Assembly (NCBI GenBank): GCA_009693785.1 | Contig: SHWP01000010.1 | Coordinates: 1 to 64,000 of the forward strand | Source of the DNA: Rhodospirillaceae bacterium | Lineage (GTDB): Bacteria > Pseudomonadota > Alphaproteobacteria > Rhodospirillales > Rhodospirillaceae | Direction: 5' to 3' | Length of the DNA stretch: 64,000 nt | Part shown: one piece after another, positions 25,683 through 34,448 of the stretch | Layout of the letters: the number at the start of each line of letters is the position of its first letter | Position numbering within the stretch: position 1 is the first letter of the stretch | The notes under the pieces: generated by a model | Told to the model about the DNA's origin: nothing | The model's input: the letters and a program-made list of their open reading frames with translations, nothing else | The model's database searches: none | Position numbers and translations under genes: made by a program

Positions 25683-26966
25683 ATGATGTCTGCCACGAAA
25701 ACCACGGCAACCGCCCTTGTCATCGCGGGGATCACATTAGGAAGCGCTGTCATGGCGAAAGATTTGGAAAAGGCCGATCCGGCGTCAGTTGGCATGTCAG
25801 TGGCAAAGCTCGCCAAACTGTCCGCCGATATGAAGGCTTTTGTGGATCAGAATCGCCGCGCGGGCGTGGTCTATGGCGTTATACGGCGCGGCAAGCTGGT
25901 GGCCTTGGAAAGCTTCGGCCAGCGCAGTGTCGAGAAAAACCTGCCCATGACGCCCGACACCGCCTTTCGTCTGTACTCACAAAGCCGTGCCGTCACGGGC
26001 GCGGCCATACTGACGCTGCTCGATGAGGGCAAATTCAAACTTGATGATCCGGTGGCGAAATACATCCCCGAAATCGCCGCCATGCCGGTGATCAAGGAGA
26101 TCAAAGACGGTCAGGTCAGCGCCACCGAGCCGCAAAAAAGCCCCATGACGATTCGCCATCTTTTCACCTACACCTCTGGCTTAGGCTATGCCGCCGATTG
26201 GCCCAAGTCGGTGGGCATCAATCAGCGTGATATTTTATCGCTCGATGGCTCTATATCAGACAGTGTGAAGAAACTCAGTAAATACCCCCTGCTCTATCAG
26301 CCCGGCGCCAAGTGGTATTACGGATTTTCCTCGGACGTGCTGGGCCGTGTGGCCGAAGTGGCTTCGGGCCAAAATTTAAACGTGTTCTTGCAGCAACGCC
26401 TGTTCGATAAAATCGGCATGCCCAATACCGGCTTTTGGGTAAAAGACCCAGCCCAGTTGGCCGAAGTGTATGGCCCCGATGAGGCCGGCAAGCTCGTGCC
26501 GCGCAATGCTCCGCCATCCTCTAGCTACACCAAACCCGGCACATTGTTCTCGGCAGGCGGCGGGCTGGTCTCGACCGCGCCCGATTATTTACGCTTCTTG
26601 CAAATGCTGTTGAACGGCGGCGAGTTAGACGGCGCACGCGTGCTGAAGCCCGAGACCGTGAAGATGATGCTGACCCGCCAGACCACCCCCGACCAGGGAT
26701 TGGTCTATTGGTACAACCACTCCGCAACGCCTGTGTTCCGGGGTTATGCGTGGGGATTAGCCATTGGCGTGCGCGCCGCCGAAGGCCCCCATGCCGCACC
26801 CGGCTCGGATGGCGATGCGGCCTGGGGCGGGCTTGCCAACACAGCGTATTTTATTGACCCCAAGGAACAAATCGCCGCCGTCGCCATGACGCAATACTTA
26901 GGCCCCGATGAACCTGCATTGCCGCTTGTTTTGCGCAATGGCGTGTATGGCGCGATTGAGAAATAG
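25683..26966 (+). CDS. Secreted beta-lactamase-family serine hydrolase with SxxR in place of SxxK
   Basis: A 427-residue protein with a signal peptide ending near residue 22 (V-M-A-K). The class C beta-lactamase/EstB-like fold is clear: F-R-L-Y-S-Q-S-R-A-V-T-G at the position of the nucleophile motif, H-L-F-T-Y-T-S-G-L-G-Y, the Tyr motif Y-Y-G-F-S-S-D-V-L-G, and a late H-A-A-P-G-S-D-G-D-A-A-W-G-G region. The Ser is present but the general base Lys of S-x-x-K is Arg here (S-Q-S-R). That substitution would weaken or change catalysis unless the family uses another base. It is followed by the DUF1838 gene, whose start overlaps it. Confidence 0.82.
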   Translation: MMSATKTTATALVIAGITLGSAVMAKDLEKADPASVGMSVAKLAKLSADMKAFVDQNRRAGVVYGVIRRGKLVALESFGQRSVEKNLPMTPDTAFRLYSQSRAVTGAAILTLLDEGKFKLDDPVAKYIPEIAAMPVIKEIKDGQVSATEPQKSPMTIRHLFTYTSGLGYAADWPKSVGINQRDILSLDGSISDSVKKLSKYPLLYQPGAKWYYGFSSDVLGRVAEVASGQNLNVFLQQRLFDKIGMPNTGFWVKDPAQLAEVYGPDEAGKLVPRNAPPSSSYTKPGTLFSAGGGLVSTAPDYLRFLQMLLNGGELDGARVLKPETVKMMLTRQTTPDQGLVYWYNHSATPVFRGYAWGLAIGVRAAEGPHAAPGSDGDAAWGGLANTAYFIDPKEQIAAVAMTQYLGPDEPALPLVLRNGVYGAIEK

Positions 26967-27804
26967 TTTGACCCCGACGCTGACCCGGCGAGGTGCGCTC
27001 GCTGCATTGGGTGCTGACTCAATCGCGGCGGGTATAACAGCCGCCGAGGCCGCTTCATTAGACTGGAACGACCCCGCAGTGCGGCTGGATGCGATTATCC
27101 GCATGACGGGGCGAACCGACACAGGCATCGCCGTACGCTGGACCGATGGCATTTTAGCCGCGCGGATTGACGCGCAGACCACGCCGCTATTCCGTGCGTT
27201 GTCTCAAATCTACTCGCGCCATCGCAAACGCGCGGACGGTGGTTACGACGCTGTGATCGTGGAAATTGTGTATTTCGTGGATCTGATCACGCGGGAATTG
27301 CTCGAGACATGGCGCAACCCATTCACCAGCGAGACCGTCCCTGTCCCCCAGATGACTTTAGGGCCCACCTCGTTCGTGGTGCCCTTATCATTAGTCATCG
27401 CGCGAGAGCCTGCCGGCGATGCAGGGGCAAGACCTGAACACCGATTTGATATCGAAGGCTTGTTTGGCGGCGATGTTTGGATCACCGAGCGAAATGACAG
27501 CATTACGCCGCCGCTAGTTGCCGGCGCCCCGCCATTCGGCTTCCACGAAAACTTTACTTTCCACGCCAGCCAGCGTGCATTGAGCAAACGAACGCAAGCC
27601 CACGTTCCGACTGTGGTATAAAAGTTCAATGTCCTGAGCTGGCGGCCCTGGATGCAAATGGGTGATCGCCCCGGCACGACGCTGACGCAGGGCTACGGGC
27701 GCGTGATAGACGACGTCTCAACTCTACCGCCAGTTTTCGCTTCTCTAAATCGAGATCACAGCCGCAGTGTTCTTGACGATCTCGACAACTATCTGGCTTT
27801 GTAG
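26947..27804 (+). pseudogene. DUF1838 gene interrupted by an in-frame TAA
   Basis: Starting at about 26947, inside the 3' end of the hydrolase gene, the frame encodes a Tat-type leader (L-T-R-R-G-A-L-A-A-L-G-A) and a DUF1838 body (P-A-V-R-L-D-A-I-I-R-M-T-G-R-T, later F-T-F-H-A-S). It stops at TAA 27619-27621 after H-V-P-T-V-V. The frame then goes on for 60 codons, K-F-N-V-L-S-W-R-P-W-M-Q-M-G-D-R-P-G, the usual conserved end of the family, to a stop at 27802-27804. A one-base change (for example to TAT or TAC) would restore about 285 residues. DUF1838 proteins are exported and of unknown function. Confidence 0.78.
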
Positions 27805-27891
27805 GGACCTCAATCGTTATCGCAGGGTTCACTGAAACCGGCCCACGCGAGTAACCATGTTTAATCGCACTCACTGGACGGAGAAGGCAAT

Positions 27892-28617
27892 ATGACTGGG
27901 CGCGAAAAACTGCGCAGTGAGTTATTGAGTATCATTGCGACTCATAAAGAGGGATTTAAATCGGGAACTCCCGAATCCGCGCGGATTGACGCCCTGATCG
28001 ACGAACTAACGCCTTTGACGGTCTACACAAAGCCGCTTGACCATCCGGAAACTTTCCGTGGGCATTGGGGCGGCGACTATTTCAACTTAGGCAAGCTCGT
28101 CTGTGGAGCGTCTGCCCAAAATCAAGGCGTGGGCGTGACTACATCTTTGAAAACATTTTCCATGGGCCGGCTGCCCGATATTCCCGCGACGTTTCTTGGC
28201 TCCGGACTCGAGATCGATCCCGGTACGGGCGCTTACAATTTCTTTTCCCATTTCGCCCTCGGTGAAAAACAGGTTCCCGCATACCACTTCTCATTGGCCA
28301 GCTATGAGCGGCGCGAGGAGAACCTGGCGCGGTTCCTTGTCGAATTTGAAGGCTTCAAGATCGTCCCGGTCGATCACAATATGTCCATGGCCAGCTTTGC
28401 CGCCGCAATCGGTATCGGTGACGTAGCGCTATTATCGGCTGAAATGAGCCCGCGGCCCAAGTTATGGTCGGACATCGCTTATATGGACGACGACCTTCGT
28501 ATTCAACTCGGCCAACTTGGCGGACACTACATTTTATTCCGCACCGACAGGCCGATGTATTCCATTGAGTACTGGAAGAACAAGCCACCCAGCTCGTCAA
28601 ACGCTGCTGTAGGGTAA
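27892..28617 (+). CDS. PAP/fibrillin-like lipid-associated protein
   Basis: A 241-residue soluble protein without a signal peptide, preceded by GGAGAAGG. The start, L-L-S-I-I-A-T-H-K-E-G-F, then A-R-I-D-A-L-I-D-E-L-T-P-L, resembles the start of plastid-lipid-associated/fibrillin (PAP) proteins, where L-L-x-x-I-x-x-x-x-R-G and I-x-x-L-V-x-x-L-E occur, and G-H-W-G-G-D-Y-F-N-L-G could match the G-x-W-x-x-x-Y strand. The body is beta-rich, and the C-terminus has a G-G-H-Y-I-L-F-R-T-D-R-P stretch. The fit is loose; a hypothetical protein is the safe label. It stands alone after the DUF1838 gene. Confidence 0.45.
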   Translation: MTGREKLRSELLSIIATHKEGFKSGTPESARIDALIDELTPLTVYTKPLDHPETFRGHWGGDYFNLGKLVCGASAQNQGVGVTTSLKTFSMGRLPDIPATFLGSGLEIDPGTGAYNFFSHFALGEKQVPAYHFSLASYERREENLARFLVEFEGFKIVPVDHNMSMASFAAAIGIGDVALLSAEMSPRPKLWSDIAYMDDDLRIQLGQLGGHYILFRTDRPMYSIEYWKNKPPSSSNAAVG

Positions 28618-28673
28618 AGTGCGGTGGTGAACATCATCGCCAAACTCAGAAATGCGGCGCGACGTTGACACGC

Positions 28674-29582
28674 TTACGAGTCTAAAAACTTCCGTGTCTC
28701 GCGAGCGATGACATGCGAGCCCACCGAGAATACCCCGTGATCAAGCTCGGGTAGGTCGACAAGCTTGGCCCCCTTGATCATCGGTGCCGCCGCCAGCGTT
28801 TCCTTGTAAAGGACCCCGTGCGGGTTCAATAGCGCCGTGGGTTGGGTGATCAGCGGAAACCGATTCTTGCTGTCGTAACTGAACACCGCCTCATAGGCCC
28901 ACCATTCCTTATCGCCGGGGCGCATGCGCTCTAAGAATTGATCAATGGACTGTTCCAGTGTCACGCCTTTCGCGCGGCGTTTGACGGTGACATCCCACAT
29001 CTGGACAGCTTTGTCGGGCTCTTCGCCGTAGGGCCGCCGGTCGAGCCCGGCCAATTGTTTCTGTTGACGCTCGACGCTATCGTAATAGGGCACAGCGACC
29101 AGAACCAGTTTCCGAATCAAATCGGGGCGGCGGATGGCGAGATCAACCGCGATCAAACATCCGGTGTGATAACCCAACAGATCGGCCTTCTTGCCGCTTT
29201 TTCCGTATCCCAAATTCTCGAGCGCGTCGGCGAACGCGCCAGAGTAACCTTCCATCGGTGGCGGTTTGTTCGGTGGCCGGTCGGATTCGCCATAGCCCGG
29301 CGTATCGGCTGCCATGGCGATACGGTCTTTGCCGAGATCGCCAATCAAATCGAGGTAATAGCGCCCGCTGGCGGGGCTAGGGTGCATGCACAGAATCGCG
29401 TTCTTTACGGCCCTTGCCGTGTCTTTTGGTTCGGCCACCTGTATGTGCAGTTGGCCATAGCGACAATCGACATACTGGCGTTTGCGCATGACGGTGTCGT
29501 CAGCGCGCGCCTGTATCGCCGGAAGGAAAGACGAAACGGCGGCGGTTGCCAGCAACCACCGCCGTGAAACATGCGCCATCAT
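28674..29582 (-). CDS. Exported alpha/beta hydrolase with His in the nucleophile elbow
   Basis: A 302-residue protein from ATG 29582 (or 29579) with a signal-like start (M-M-A-H-V-S-R-R-W-L-L-A-T-A-A-V), perhaps Tat. The alpha/beta fold is seen in C-M-H-P-S-P-A-S-G-R-Y-Y and A-D-T-P-G-Y-G-E-S-D-R-P. The elbow that normally reads G-x-S-x-G is L-L-G-Y-H-T-G-C-L-I, with His at the nucleophile position. The late acidic/His pair is P-E-L-D-H-G-V-F. A set of homologues shares G-x-H-T-G, so this may be a distinct, possibly non-serine branch. Lies downstream of the DUF1499 and cox genes on the same strand. Confidence 0.78.
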   Translation of the reverse strand: MMAHVSRRWLLATAAVSSFLPAIQARADDTVMRKRQYVDCRYGQLHIQVAEPKDTARAVKNAILCMHPSPASGRYYLDLIGDLGKDRIAMAADTPGYGESDRPPNKPPPMEGYSGAFADALENLGYGKSGKKADLLGYHTGCLIAVDLAIRRPDLIRKLVLVAVPYYDSVERQQKQLAGLDRRPYGEEPDKAVQMWDVTVKRRAKGVTLEQSIDQFLERMRPGDKEWWAYEAVFSYDSKNRFPLITQPTALLNPHGVLYKETLAAAPMIKGAKLVDLPELDHGVFSVGSHVIARETRKFLDS

Positions 29583-29604
29583 GTGCAGGATTAGTGCGCC
29601 CGGC

Positions 29605-30408
29605 TTAGTGCGAACGCGCGCCCGTGAGATTGAGAACGTAGGCGCGGATACGCTTGGCGTTCTTGCCAACATCACCAAACCCGATGCGCGAGACCGAACG
29701 CACATCCACCCGGCTGCCAGCGCCATCGGGTTGCACGCGGATCACCACATCATCAATGAAACCGAACCATGCGGTTTTATCCGAGGCTTCGATTCGGCCT
29801 TCGCCGGGTTTATCGGCGATGATGGTCCACTTCATTTTTTTCACCGCAGCCATTGCCTTGGCATAGGCTTCGGCCGGGGGCACATCCATCTTCACTGGTT
29901 GAATGTCGGGGAAGGCCTTTTGCTGCAACTCAGGGACGTTCAATTCGGTGCCGTTGGGACGCTTCACCACCCGCACGTATTCAGCCACGTTTGTGGCACC
30001 GGTGGATTGACGCAACGCAAGGGCATCGACAAAAGCTGGCGGGTTTTCAATGTCGGTGGTGACGTCGTGAATGGGCGGGAAACCGCCGCGCGACATGGAG
30101 AAGGGAACATAGAACACAACGAGGCCCACGACGATGGCTACCAGCGCTTGCGGATTGCGCGTGAAAGCTTGGCCGCCCTCCTTGGACAACGAGATGACGA
30201 GCGAGAGCAAACCAACCGCCGCGCCCACCGCACAAGCGATGACGCCTGCTCGCAGAACGCCAAAGGCAGGAAACAGCGCAATCAGCTTGGCTTGATAGAG
30301 CGGCCCCGCGAGCATCGCGATCACGGTTCCAAGCACAACGATGCCAAGCCCGATGGCGGCAATGCGCGCGTTGTTTCGGACGAACCAATTGGGTGTTGCG
30401 TCGGTCAT
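29605..30408 (-). CDS. DUF1499 membrane protein
   Basis: A 267-residue protein. Three hydrophobic segments lie at about residues 15-37, 52-72 and 85-104. The remaining C-terminal half matches DUF1499: F-P-P-I-H-D-V-T-T-D, then A-Y-A-K-A-M-A-A-V-K-K-M-K-W-T-I-I-A, R-I-E-A-S-D-K-T-A-W-F-G-F-I-D-D-V-V-I-R-V and S-R-V-D-V-R-S-V-S-R-I-G. The family is of unknown function; the soluble part probably faces the periplasm. It starts 12 bases after the isomerase gene, on the same run as the cox genes. Confidence 0.85.
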   Translation of the reverse strand: MTDATPNWFVRNNARIAAIGLGIVVLGTVIAMLAGPLYQAKLIALFPAFGVLRAGVIACAVGAAVGLLSLVISLSKEGGQAFTRNPQALVAIVVGLVVFYVPFSMSRGGFPPIHDVTTDIENPPAFVDALALRQSTGATNVAEYVRVVKRPNGTELNVPELQQKAFPDIQPVKMDVPPAEAYAKAMAAVKKMKWTIIADKPGEGRIEASDKTAWFGFIDDVVIRVQPDGAGSRVDVRSVSRIGFGDVGKNAKRIRAYVLNLTGARSH

Positions 30409-30420
30409 GAGTGTCTCTCC

Positions 30421-31020
30421 TTATCGCTTGCCGGATAAGCGCCAATCGAGCTGGTCAAGCCGGTCGGCGCCCCAGAATGCTTCCCCATCCACCACGAAGA
30501 ATGGCGCGCCAATCATACCGTCCGCCACGGCGCCGTCCAAGGCATTGACGACGGCCTTCTTGGCGGCCGAATCGCTGCCCGCAGCGTCGATGGCGGCTTC
30601 GGTCAGGCCAAGGCTGCCACAGGCTTGGGCAAGCTGGGCTGCCGTGGCCATATCCTCGCCCCGGCCAAAAATAGCCGCCGAGACCAGCTTGGAGAAGCGA
30701 TGGGATAGCCCCTCGTCCTTGGCTTTGAGGTGCCAAAACACGTAGCGGGCAAGCCGCACATCGGGCGGAAAGGACGCTGGCATTTTGCACGGCAAGCCAA
30801 CCATGGCGCAACTGCGCGGGAAATCAACCGAGAGGTATTTGAATTTCGCCGGAAGACTAGGTGGCGGGGTGATGTTTTGAGCCTGAAACAAGTGCCCGAG
30901 GGAAATCGCCCGCCAATCGACATTGCGGCCGTGCTTGGCGGCAAGTTCGTCAATGCGTTGAATCGCGATGTAAGAAAACGTCGAGTTAAAGTCGAAATAG
31001 AATTTGATGGGCTCGGCCAC
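30421..31020 (-). CDS. 2-hydroxychromene-2-carboxylate-isomerase-like (DsbA-fold) protein
   Basis: A 199-residue protein starting at GTG 31020. The N-terminus K-F-Y-F-D-F-N-S-T-F-S-Y-I-A carries the conserved Ser of the kappa-GST-like isomerases where the DsbA C-x-x-C motif would be. It also has L-F-Q-A-Q-N-I-T-P, Y-L-S-V-D-F, G-M-I-G-A-P-F-F-V-V-D-G-E-A-F-W-G-A-D-R-L and a final L-D-W. The family (NahD-like) isomerises an intermediate in naphthalene breakdown using glutathione, but many members act elsewhere. Starts 5 bases after coxM, so it is likely in that operon, which suggests aromatic metabolism. Confidence 0.85.
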   Translation of the reverse strand: MAEPIKFYFDFNSTFSYIAIQRIDELAAKHGRNVDWRAISLGHLFQAQNITPPPSLPAKFKYLSVDFPRSCAMVGLPCKMPASFPPDVRLARYVFWHLKAKDEGLSHRFSKLVSAAIFGRGEDMATAAQLAQACGSLGLTEAAIDAAGSDSAAKKAVVNALDGAVADGMIGAPFFVVDGEAFWGADRLDQLDWRLSGKR

Positions 31021-31025
31021 GGTTT

Positions 31026-31820
31026 TTACGCGATCGCAGCGATGGCACGCTTGGCCATCACACCCACCAAATGTGCGCGGTATTCTGCCGTGGCGTGCAT
31101 ATCGTTGTTCATATCACTCACAGGAACGGTGATATTCTTGATGGCATCGGCGCTGAATGATTTTGCCAGCGCTGCTTCCATGGCGGGGATACGAAACGCG
31201 CATGCGCCAGCGCCTGTGACGGCCACGCGAATGCCAGTTGCCGTCTCGGCCACCATCACGCCCACCACTGCATAGCGCGAAGCGGGGTTGGGGAATTTCA
31301 TATAGGCCGCGCGCTTCGGCGTGGGAAATGAAACCTTCACGATCAATTCACCAGGTTCCAACGCGGTTTCAAACAGACCTTTGAAAAATTGATCGCCCGA
31401 AATCTGGCGCTTGTTGGTGTGCACCGTTGCACCAAGGCCGACGACGGCGGCAGGGTAATCAGCCGAGGGATCGCTGTTGGCGATGGAGCCACCTAGCGTA
31501 CCGCGATCGCGCACTTGCGGATCGCCAATGGACCCCGCCAACACGGCCAACGCGGGAATGGATTTTTTTACATCGCTCGAAGCGGCAACGTCGGCATGAC
31601 TGGTCATGGCGCCAACAGTAAGCACGCCATCTTTCAGCGTAATGCCTTTTAGTTCGGTAATGCCGCCGAGATCGAGCAGCTGAGAGGGTTGTGCCAGGCG
31701 CTGCTTTAAAGTCGGGATCAGCGTCATGCCGCCAGCAAGATAGGTGGAGTCATCGTTGGCGCTACGCTTGGCTGCCGCATCGGCAACCGAGGCCGGGCGA
31801 ATATATTCGAATGCGTGCAT
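31026..31820 (-). CDS. coxM: Molybdenum-hydroxylase FAD subunit (CoxM-like)
   Basis: A 264-residue protein from ATG 31820, close to the 280 or so residues of CoxM. The FAD-binding loop L-A-G-G-M-T-L-I-P (residues about 31-39) and the T-L-G-G-S-I-A-N-S-D-P-S-A-D motif (about 110) are typical, followed by the C-terminal domain with the late A-G-A-C-A-F-R-I-P and H-A-T-A-E-Y-R-A-H. It transfers electrons from the iron-sulfur subunit to quinone or NAD. It starts 2 bases beyond coxS. A catalytic large subunit is missing from the window. Confidence 0.9.
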   Translation of the reverse strand: MHAFEYIRPASVADAAAKRSANDDSTYLAGGMTLIPTLKQRLAQPSQLLDLGGITELKGITLKDGVLTVGAMTSHADVAASSDVKKSIPALAVLAGSIGDPQVRDRGTLGGSIANSDPSADYPAAVVGLGATVHTNKRQISGDQFFKGLFETALEPGELIVKVSFPTPKRAAYMKFPNPASRYAVVGVMVAETATGIRVAVTGAGACAFRIPAMEAALAKSFSADAIKNITVPVSDMNNDMHATAEYRAHLVGVMAKRAIAAIA

Positions 31821-31822
31821 GG

Positions 31823-32305
31823 TCAGACCACCTTCACGCCCAGGGCCTTGGCGCCCATCAACACAGCGTTGACGATGCCTTGATAACCCGTGCACCGGCA
31901 GAGGTTGCCTTCAAGCTCGTGGCGCACGACGGCTTCACTCAGCTGATCGGCCTTGTGACGCTCGACGATGCCCAACGCGCTCATCACCATGCCCGGCGTA
32001 CAGAAGCCGCATTGCAAACCATGACATTCCTTAAAAGCGGCCTGCATGGGGTGCAGTACATCGCCTTTGGCAACGCCCTCAATGGTGGTGACCTGCTGGC
32101 CATCGGCCTGCAAAGCCAACATGGTGCATGACTTCACCGGTTTGCCATTGAGATGAACCGTGCAGGCGCCGCATTGGCTGGTGTCGCAACCCACGTGCGT
32201 TCCGGTAAGACCCAGCCCGACGCGAAGGAACTCAACCAATAATGTCCGTGGCTCAACTTCGCCCGAACGGGCCGCACCATTTACCGTCACAGAAACCTTG
32301 GTCAT
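31823..32305 (-). CDS. coxS: Molybdenum-hydroxylase 2[2Fe-2S] subunit (CoxS-like)
   Basis: A 160-residue protein from ATG 32305. Both clusters' ligands are present: [13 protein letters not shown] with a fourth Cys in V-K-S-C-T-M (plant-type ferredoxin domain), and [12 protein letters not shown] with [11 protein letters not shown] (C-terminal helical domain). It passes electrons from the Mo centre to FAD. One base separates it from coxG upstream and 2 from coxM downstream, so this is a tight operon coxG-coxS-coxM. Confidence 0.93.
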   Translation of the reverse strand: MTKVSVTVNGAARSGEVEPRTLLVEFLRVGLGLTGTHVGCDTSQCGACTVHLNGKPVKSCTMLALQADGQQVTTIEGVAKGDVLHPMQAAFKECHGLQCGFCTPGMVMSALGIVERHKADQLSEAVVRHELEGNLCRCTGYQGIVNAVLMGAKALGVKVV

Positions 32306-32306
32306 C

Positions 32307-32924
32307 TTAAAACCCAACAACCACAATCAAACCGACAACTAAAACCAAAGCCATCAACGCGAGAATCATCAAGATCAGCGGTGTGGGCTTCGCGGCGGGC
32401 GCGACCGTAGCCGAAGGTTTCGCCGAAGTCATGGGGGTTTGAGGGCCCGATGGGGCCCCCGACGCCGCAACTTCTGGAGCCTTGGCAGCAGCCAATTCGC
32501 TGAACTTCGCAAAAAATTCATCGGCGAGTTTTTTGGCGGTCGAGTCGATCAGCCGCCCGCCAATTTGGGCGAGCTTGCCGCCGACGGAGGCATCGACCAC
32601 GTAGTTCAAGCTTGTGCCCCCTTCGGCAGCATCGGCCAGCCGGACCTTGGCCCCACCCTTGGCGAACCCCGCAGGCCCGCCCTTACCCTCGCCGCGGATG
32701 GTGTAGCCATTGGGGGGATCAATCTCGGACAGCGTGACCAGGCCCTTGAATGAGGCTTTCACCGGGCCGATTTTGGCGGTGACCGTGGCCTCGATTTCGG
32801 TTTCAGATAAACGGAAAATAGTGTCGCAGCCAGGAATGGCAGCCTTGAGCACCTCAAGATCATTGAGTGCGGCCCATACCACTGTGCGCGGCGCAGGAAT
32901 GCGGTATTCGCCTTTCATATCCAT
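32307..32924 (-). CDS. coxG: CoxG-like (SRPBCC) protein with a C-terminal membrane anchor
   Basis: A 205-residue protein from ATG 32924. The SRPBCC/CoxG fold shows [32 protein letters not shown], and [20 protein letters not shown], as in the CoxG family, and a Pro/Ala-rich linker leads to one hydrophobic helix ending the protein ([16 protein letters not shown]). In Oligotropha, CoxG anchors CO dehydrogenase to the membrane, so a similar role is likely. It begins the three-gene cox run. Confidence 0.9.
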   Translation of the reverse strand: MDMKGEYRIPAPRTVVWAALNDLEVLKAAIPGCDTIFRLSETEIEATVTAKIGPVKASFKGLVTLSEIDPPNGYTIRGEGKGGPAGFAKGGAKVRLADAAEGGTSLNYVVDASVGGKLAQIGGRLIDSTAKKLADEFFAKFSELAAAKAPEVAASGAPSGPQTPMTSAKPSATVAPAAKPTPLILMILALMALVLVVGLIVVVGF

Positions 32925-33027
32925 GGGAAACGCTTCCGAGTCATTACACGCCTGACGGCAAATGCTAGCGCGGTGGGTTTGCCCGGCAATGGACAAAAAA
33001 GCAACGCCCGTGGCGCCGGTAATAGGA

Positions 33028-34314
33028 CTATTTGGTGGGCACAGCCCGGCCCTTTTTGATCGCGGTACGTCCGAATTTCGCCCGCACTGCATCCATGGCT
33101 TTTTCCACACCCGCATGATGGCGTGGACCATCGTTGAGCAGATCGGGCGGGTCGGCCAGGGCCGCTTCGCACAGATCATCGGCACCAACCCCGATGAGGC
33201 GATAGCGCGTGCCCTTGGCCTCTTTGATTAAAAGGCCCTCGCTGGTGCGGAAAATCATTTCCGCCAACTGTGTGGGGGCCTGGAGGCGGCGGCTGCGCGT
33301 GACTAATTTGAATCGCGACGTCTTGAGCTTGAGCACCACTGTATGACCCGCCAGCGCGTTTTTCTTCAAGCGCTCGGAGACCCGTTCGGCTTGCAGCCAT
33401 AACAGGCGGCGCAACTCAGCCGCATCAGAAACGTCAGTATCGAATGTGGTTTCCGATGAGACGCTTTTGGACTCACGATCATTGTGGATGGCGCGGCTGT
33501 CTTCGCCGCGTGCGCGCCGCGCTAAGTGCGCGCCGGTCTCACCGTATCTGATGGTCAATTCTTCTTCGGATTTTGCTTGCAAATCGGCGATGGTGAACAA
33601 GCCATCGACTTTCAAGCGATCAGCAAGAGATGGACCGACGCCGGGAATTTTTGTGATCGGCATGTCGTGCAGCCGCGCTACCGCATCGGCCTTGCCGATT
33701 ACTGCAAAGCCGCGCGGCTTGTCTAGGTCCGAGGCGATCTTGGCTAAGAATTTATTATAGCTGAGTCCAATTGATACCGTGATGCGCACCTGGCGTTCGA
33801 TTTCGCGCGCCACATAAGCCAGCGTGGCGGCGGGGCTGCGTTGAAATAAAGTCGCCGTGCCCGCCAAATCCAAGAACGCTTCATCAAGCGAGAGCGGTTC
33901 GACCACGGGCGTGACGCTGTCGAATATGGCGCGCACTAAACGGCTGGCTTCGGCGTACTTTGCCATGTTGGGTTTGATCACCACGGCGTGGGGGCACATT
34001 TTCAACGCCTTGAACATGGGCATGGCCGAGCGCGGCCCAAACTTGCGCGCGACGTAACAAGCTGTCGAGACAACGCCACGTTTGCCCCCGCCGACAAGGA
34101 CGGGTTTATCGATCAGCTCGGGGTTATCGCGTTTTTCAATGGCAGCATAGAAGGCATCGCAGTCAATGTGCGCAGTCGAGAGTTGCCCCAATTCAGGATG
34201 GAAAATAATGCGCGAGGAACCACAGGCCGGGCATTGACGAATGTCATGGTCGAACTCCGCAAGACAATCGCGGCATAAGCAAACAACGTGTTTGGAGGCT
34301 GCGGGGCTGGCCAT
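33028..34314 (-). CDS. dinB: DNA polymerase IV with an N-terminal Cys4 extension
   Basis: A 428-residue Y-family polymerase from ATG 34314. Unlike E. coli DinB, it has a leader of about 45 residues with C14-x2-C17 and C28-x2-C31, a likely zinc ribbon. Then come the palm motifs H-I-D-C-D-A-F-Y-A-A-I-E and S-L-D-E-A-F-L-D (about 143), the fingers K-R-G-V-V-S-T-A-C-Y-V-A-R, the helix-hairpin-helix I-P-G-V-G-P-S-L-A-D-R-L, and the little-finger domain. It copies damaged templates by translesion synthesis. The Cys-rich leader is seen in a group of alphaproteobacterial DinB proteins. No LexA box is obvious upstream. Confidence 0.92.
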   Translation of the reverse strand: MASPAASKHVVCLCRDCLAEFDHDIRQCPACGSSRIIFHPELGQLSTAHIDCDAFYAAIEKRDNPELIDKPVLVGGGKRGVVSTACYVARKFGPRSAMPMFKALKMCPHAVVIKPNMAKYAEASRLVRAIFDSVTPVVEPLSLDEAFLDLAGTATLFQRSPAATLAYVAREIERQVRITVSIGLSYNKFLAKIASDLDKPRGFAVIGKADAVARLHDMPITKIPGVGPSLADRLKVDGLFTIADLQAKSEEELTIRYGETGAHLARRARGEDSRAIHNDRESKSVSSETTFDTDVSDAAELRRLLWLQAERVSERLKKNALAGHTVVLKLKTSRFKLVTRSRRLQAPTQLAEMIFRTSEGLLIKEAKGTRYRLIGVGADDLCEAALADPPDLLNDGPRHHAGVEKAMDAVRAKFGRTAIKKGRAVPTK

Positions 34315-34448
34315 GGCCAAAGAATAGGCCCTGACAGGGCCTTCTACCAAGTCGTCCAGGGGGTGACAAATCGTGGTAGAAACCTTAGCTATCTAAGATA
34401 CGGCGCAACGGGCCTTGAACCAGGCCCAATCAAACGGGGCGGTTACAA

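Noticed and set aside
2565-27621. A non-standard genetic code in which a stop is sense.
   Set aside because: TAG, TAA and TGA are all found in-frame in different genes, while each also ends many intact genes, so no single reassignment fits.
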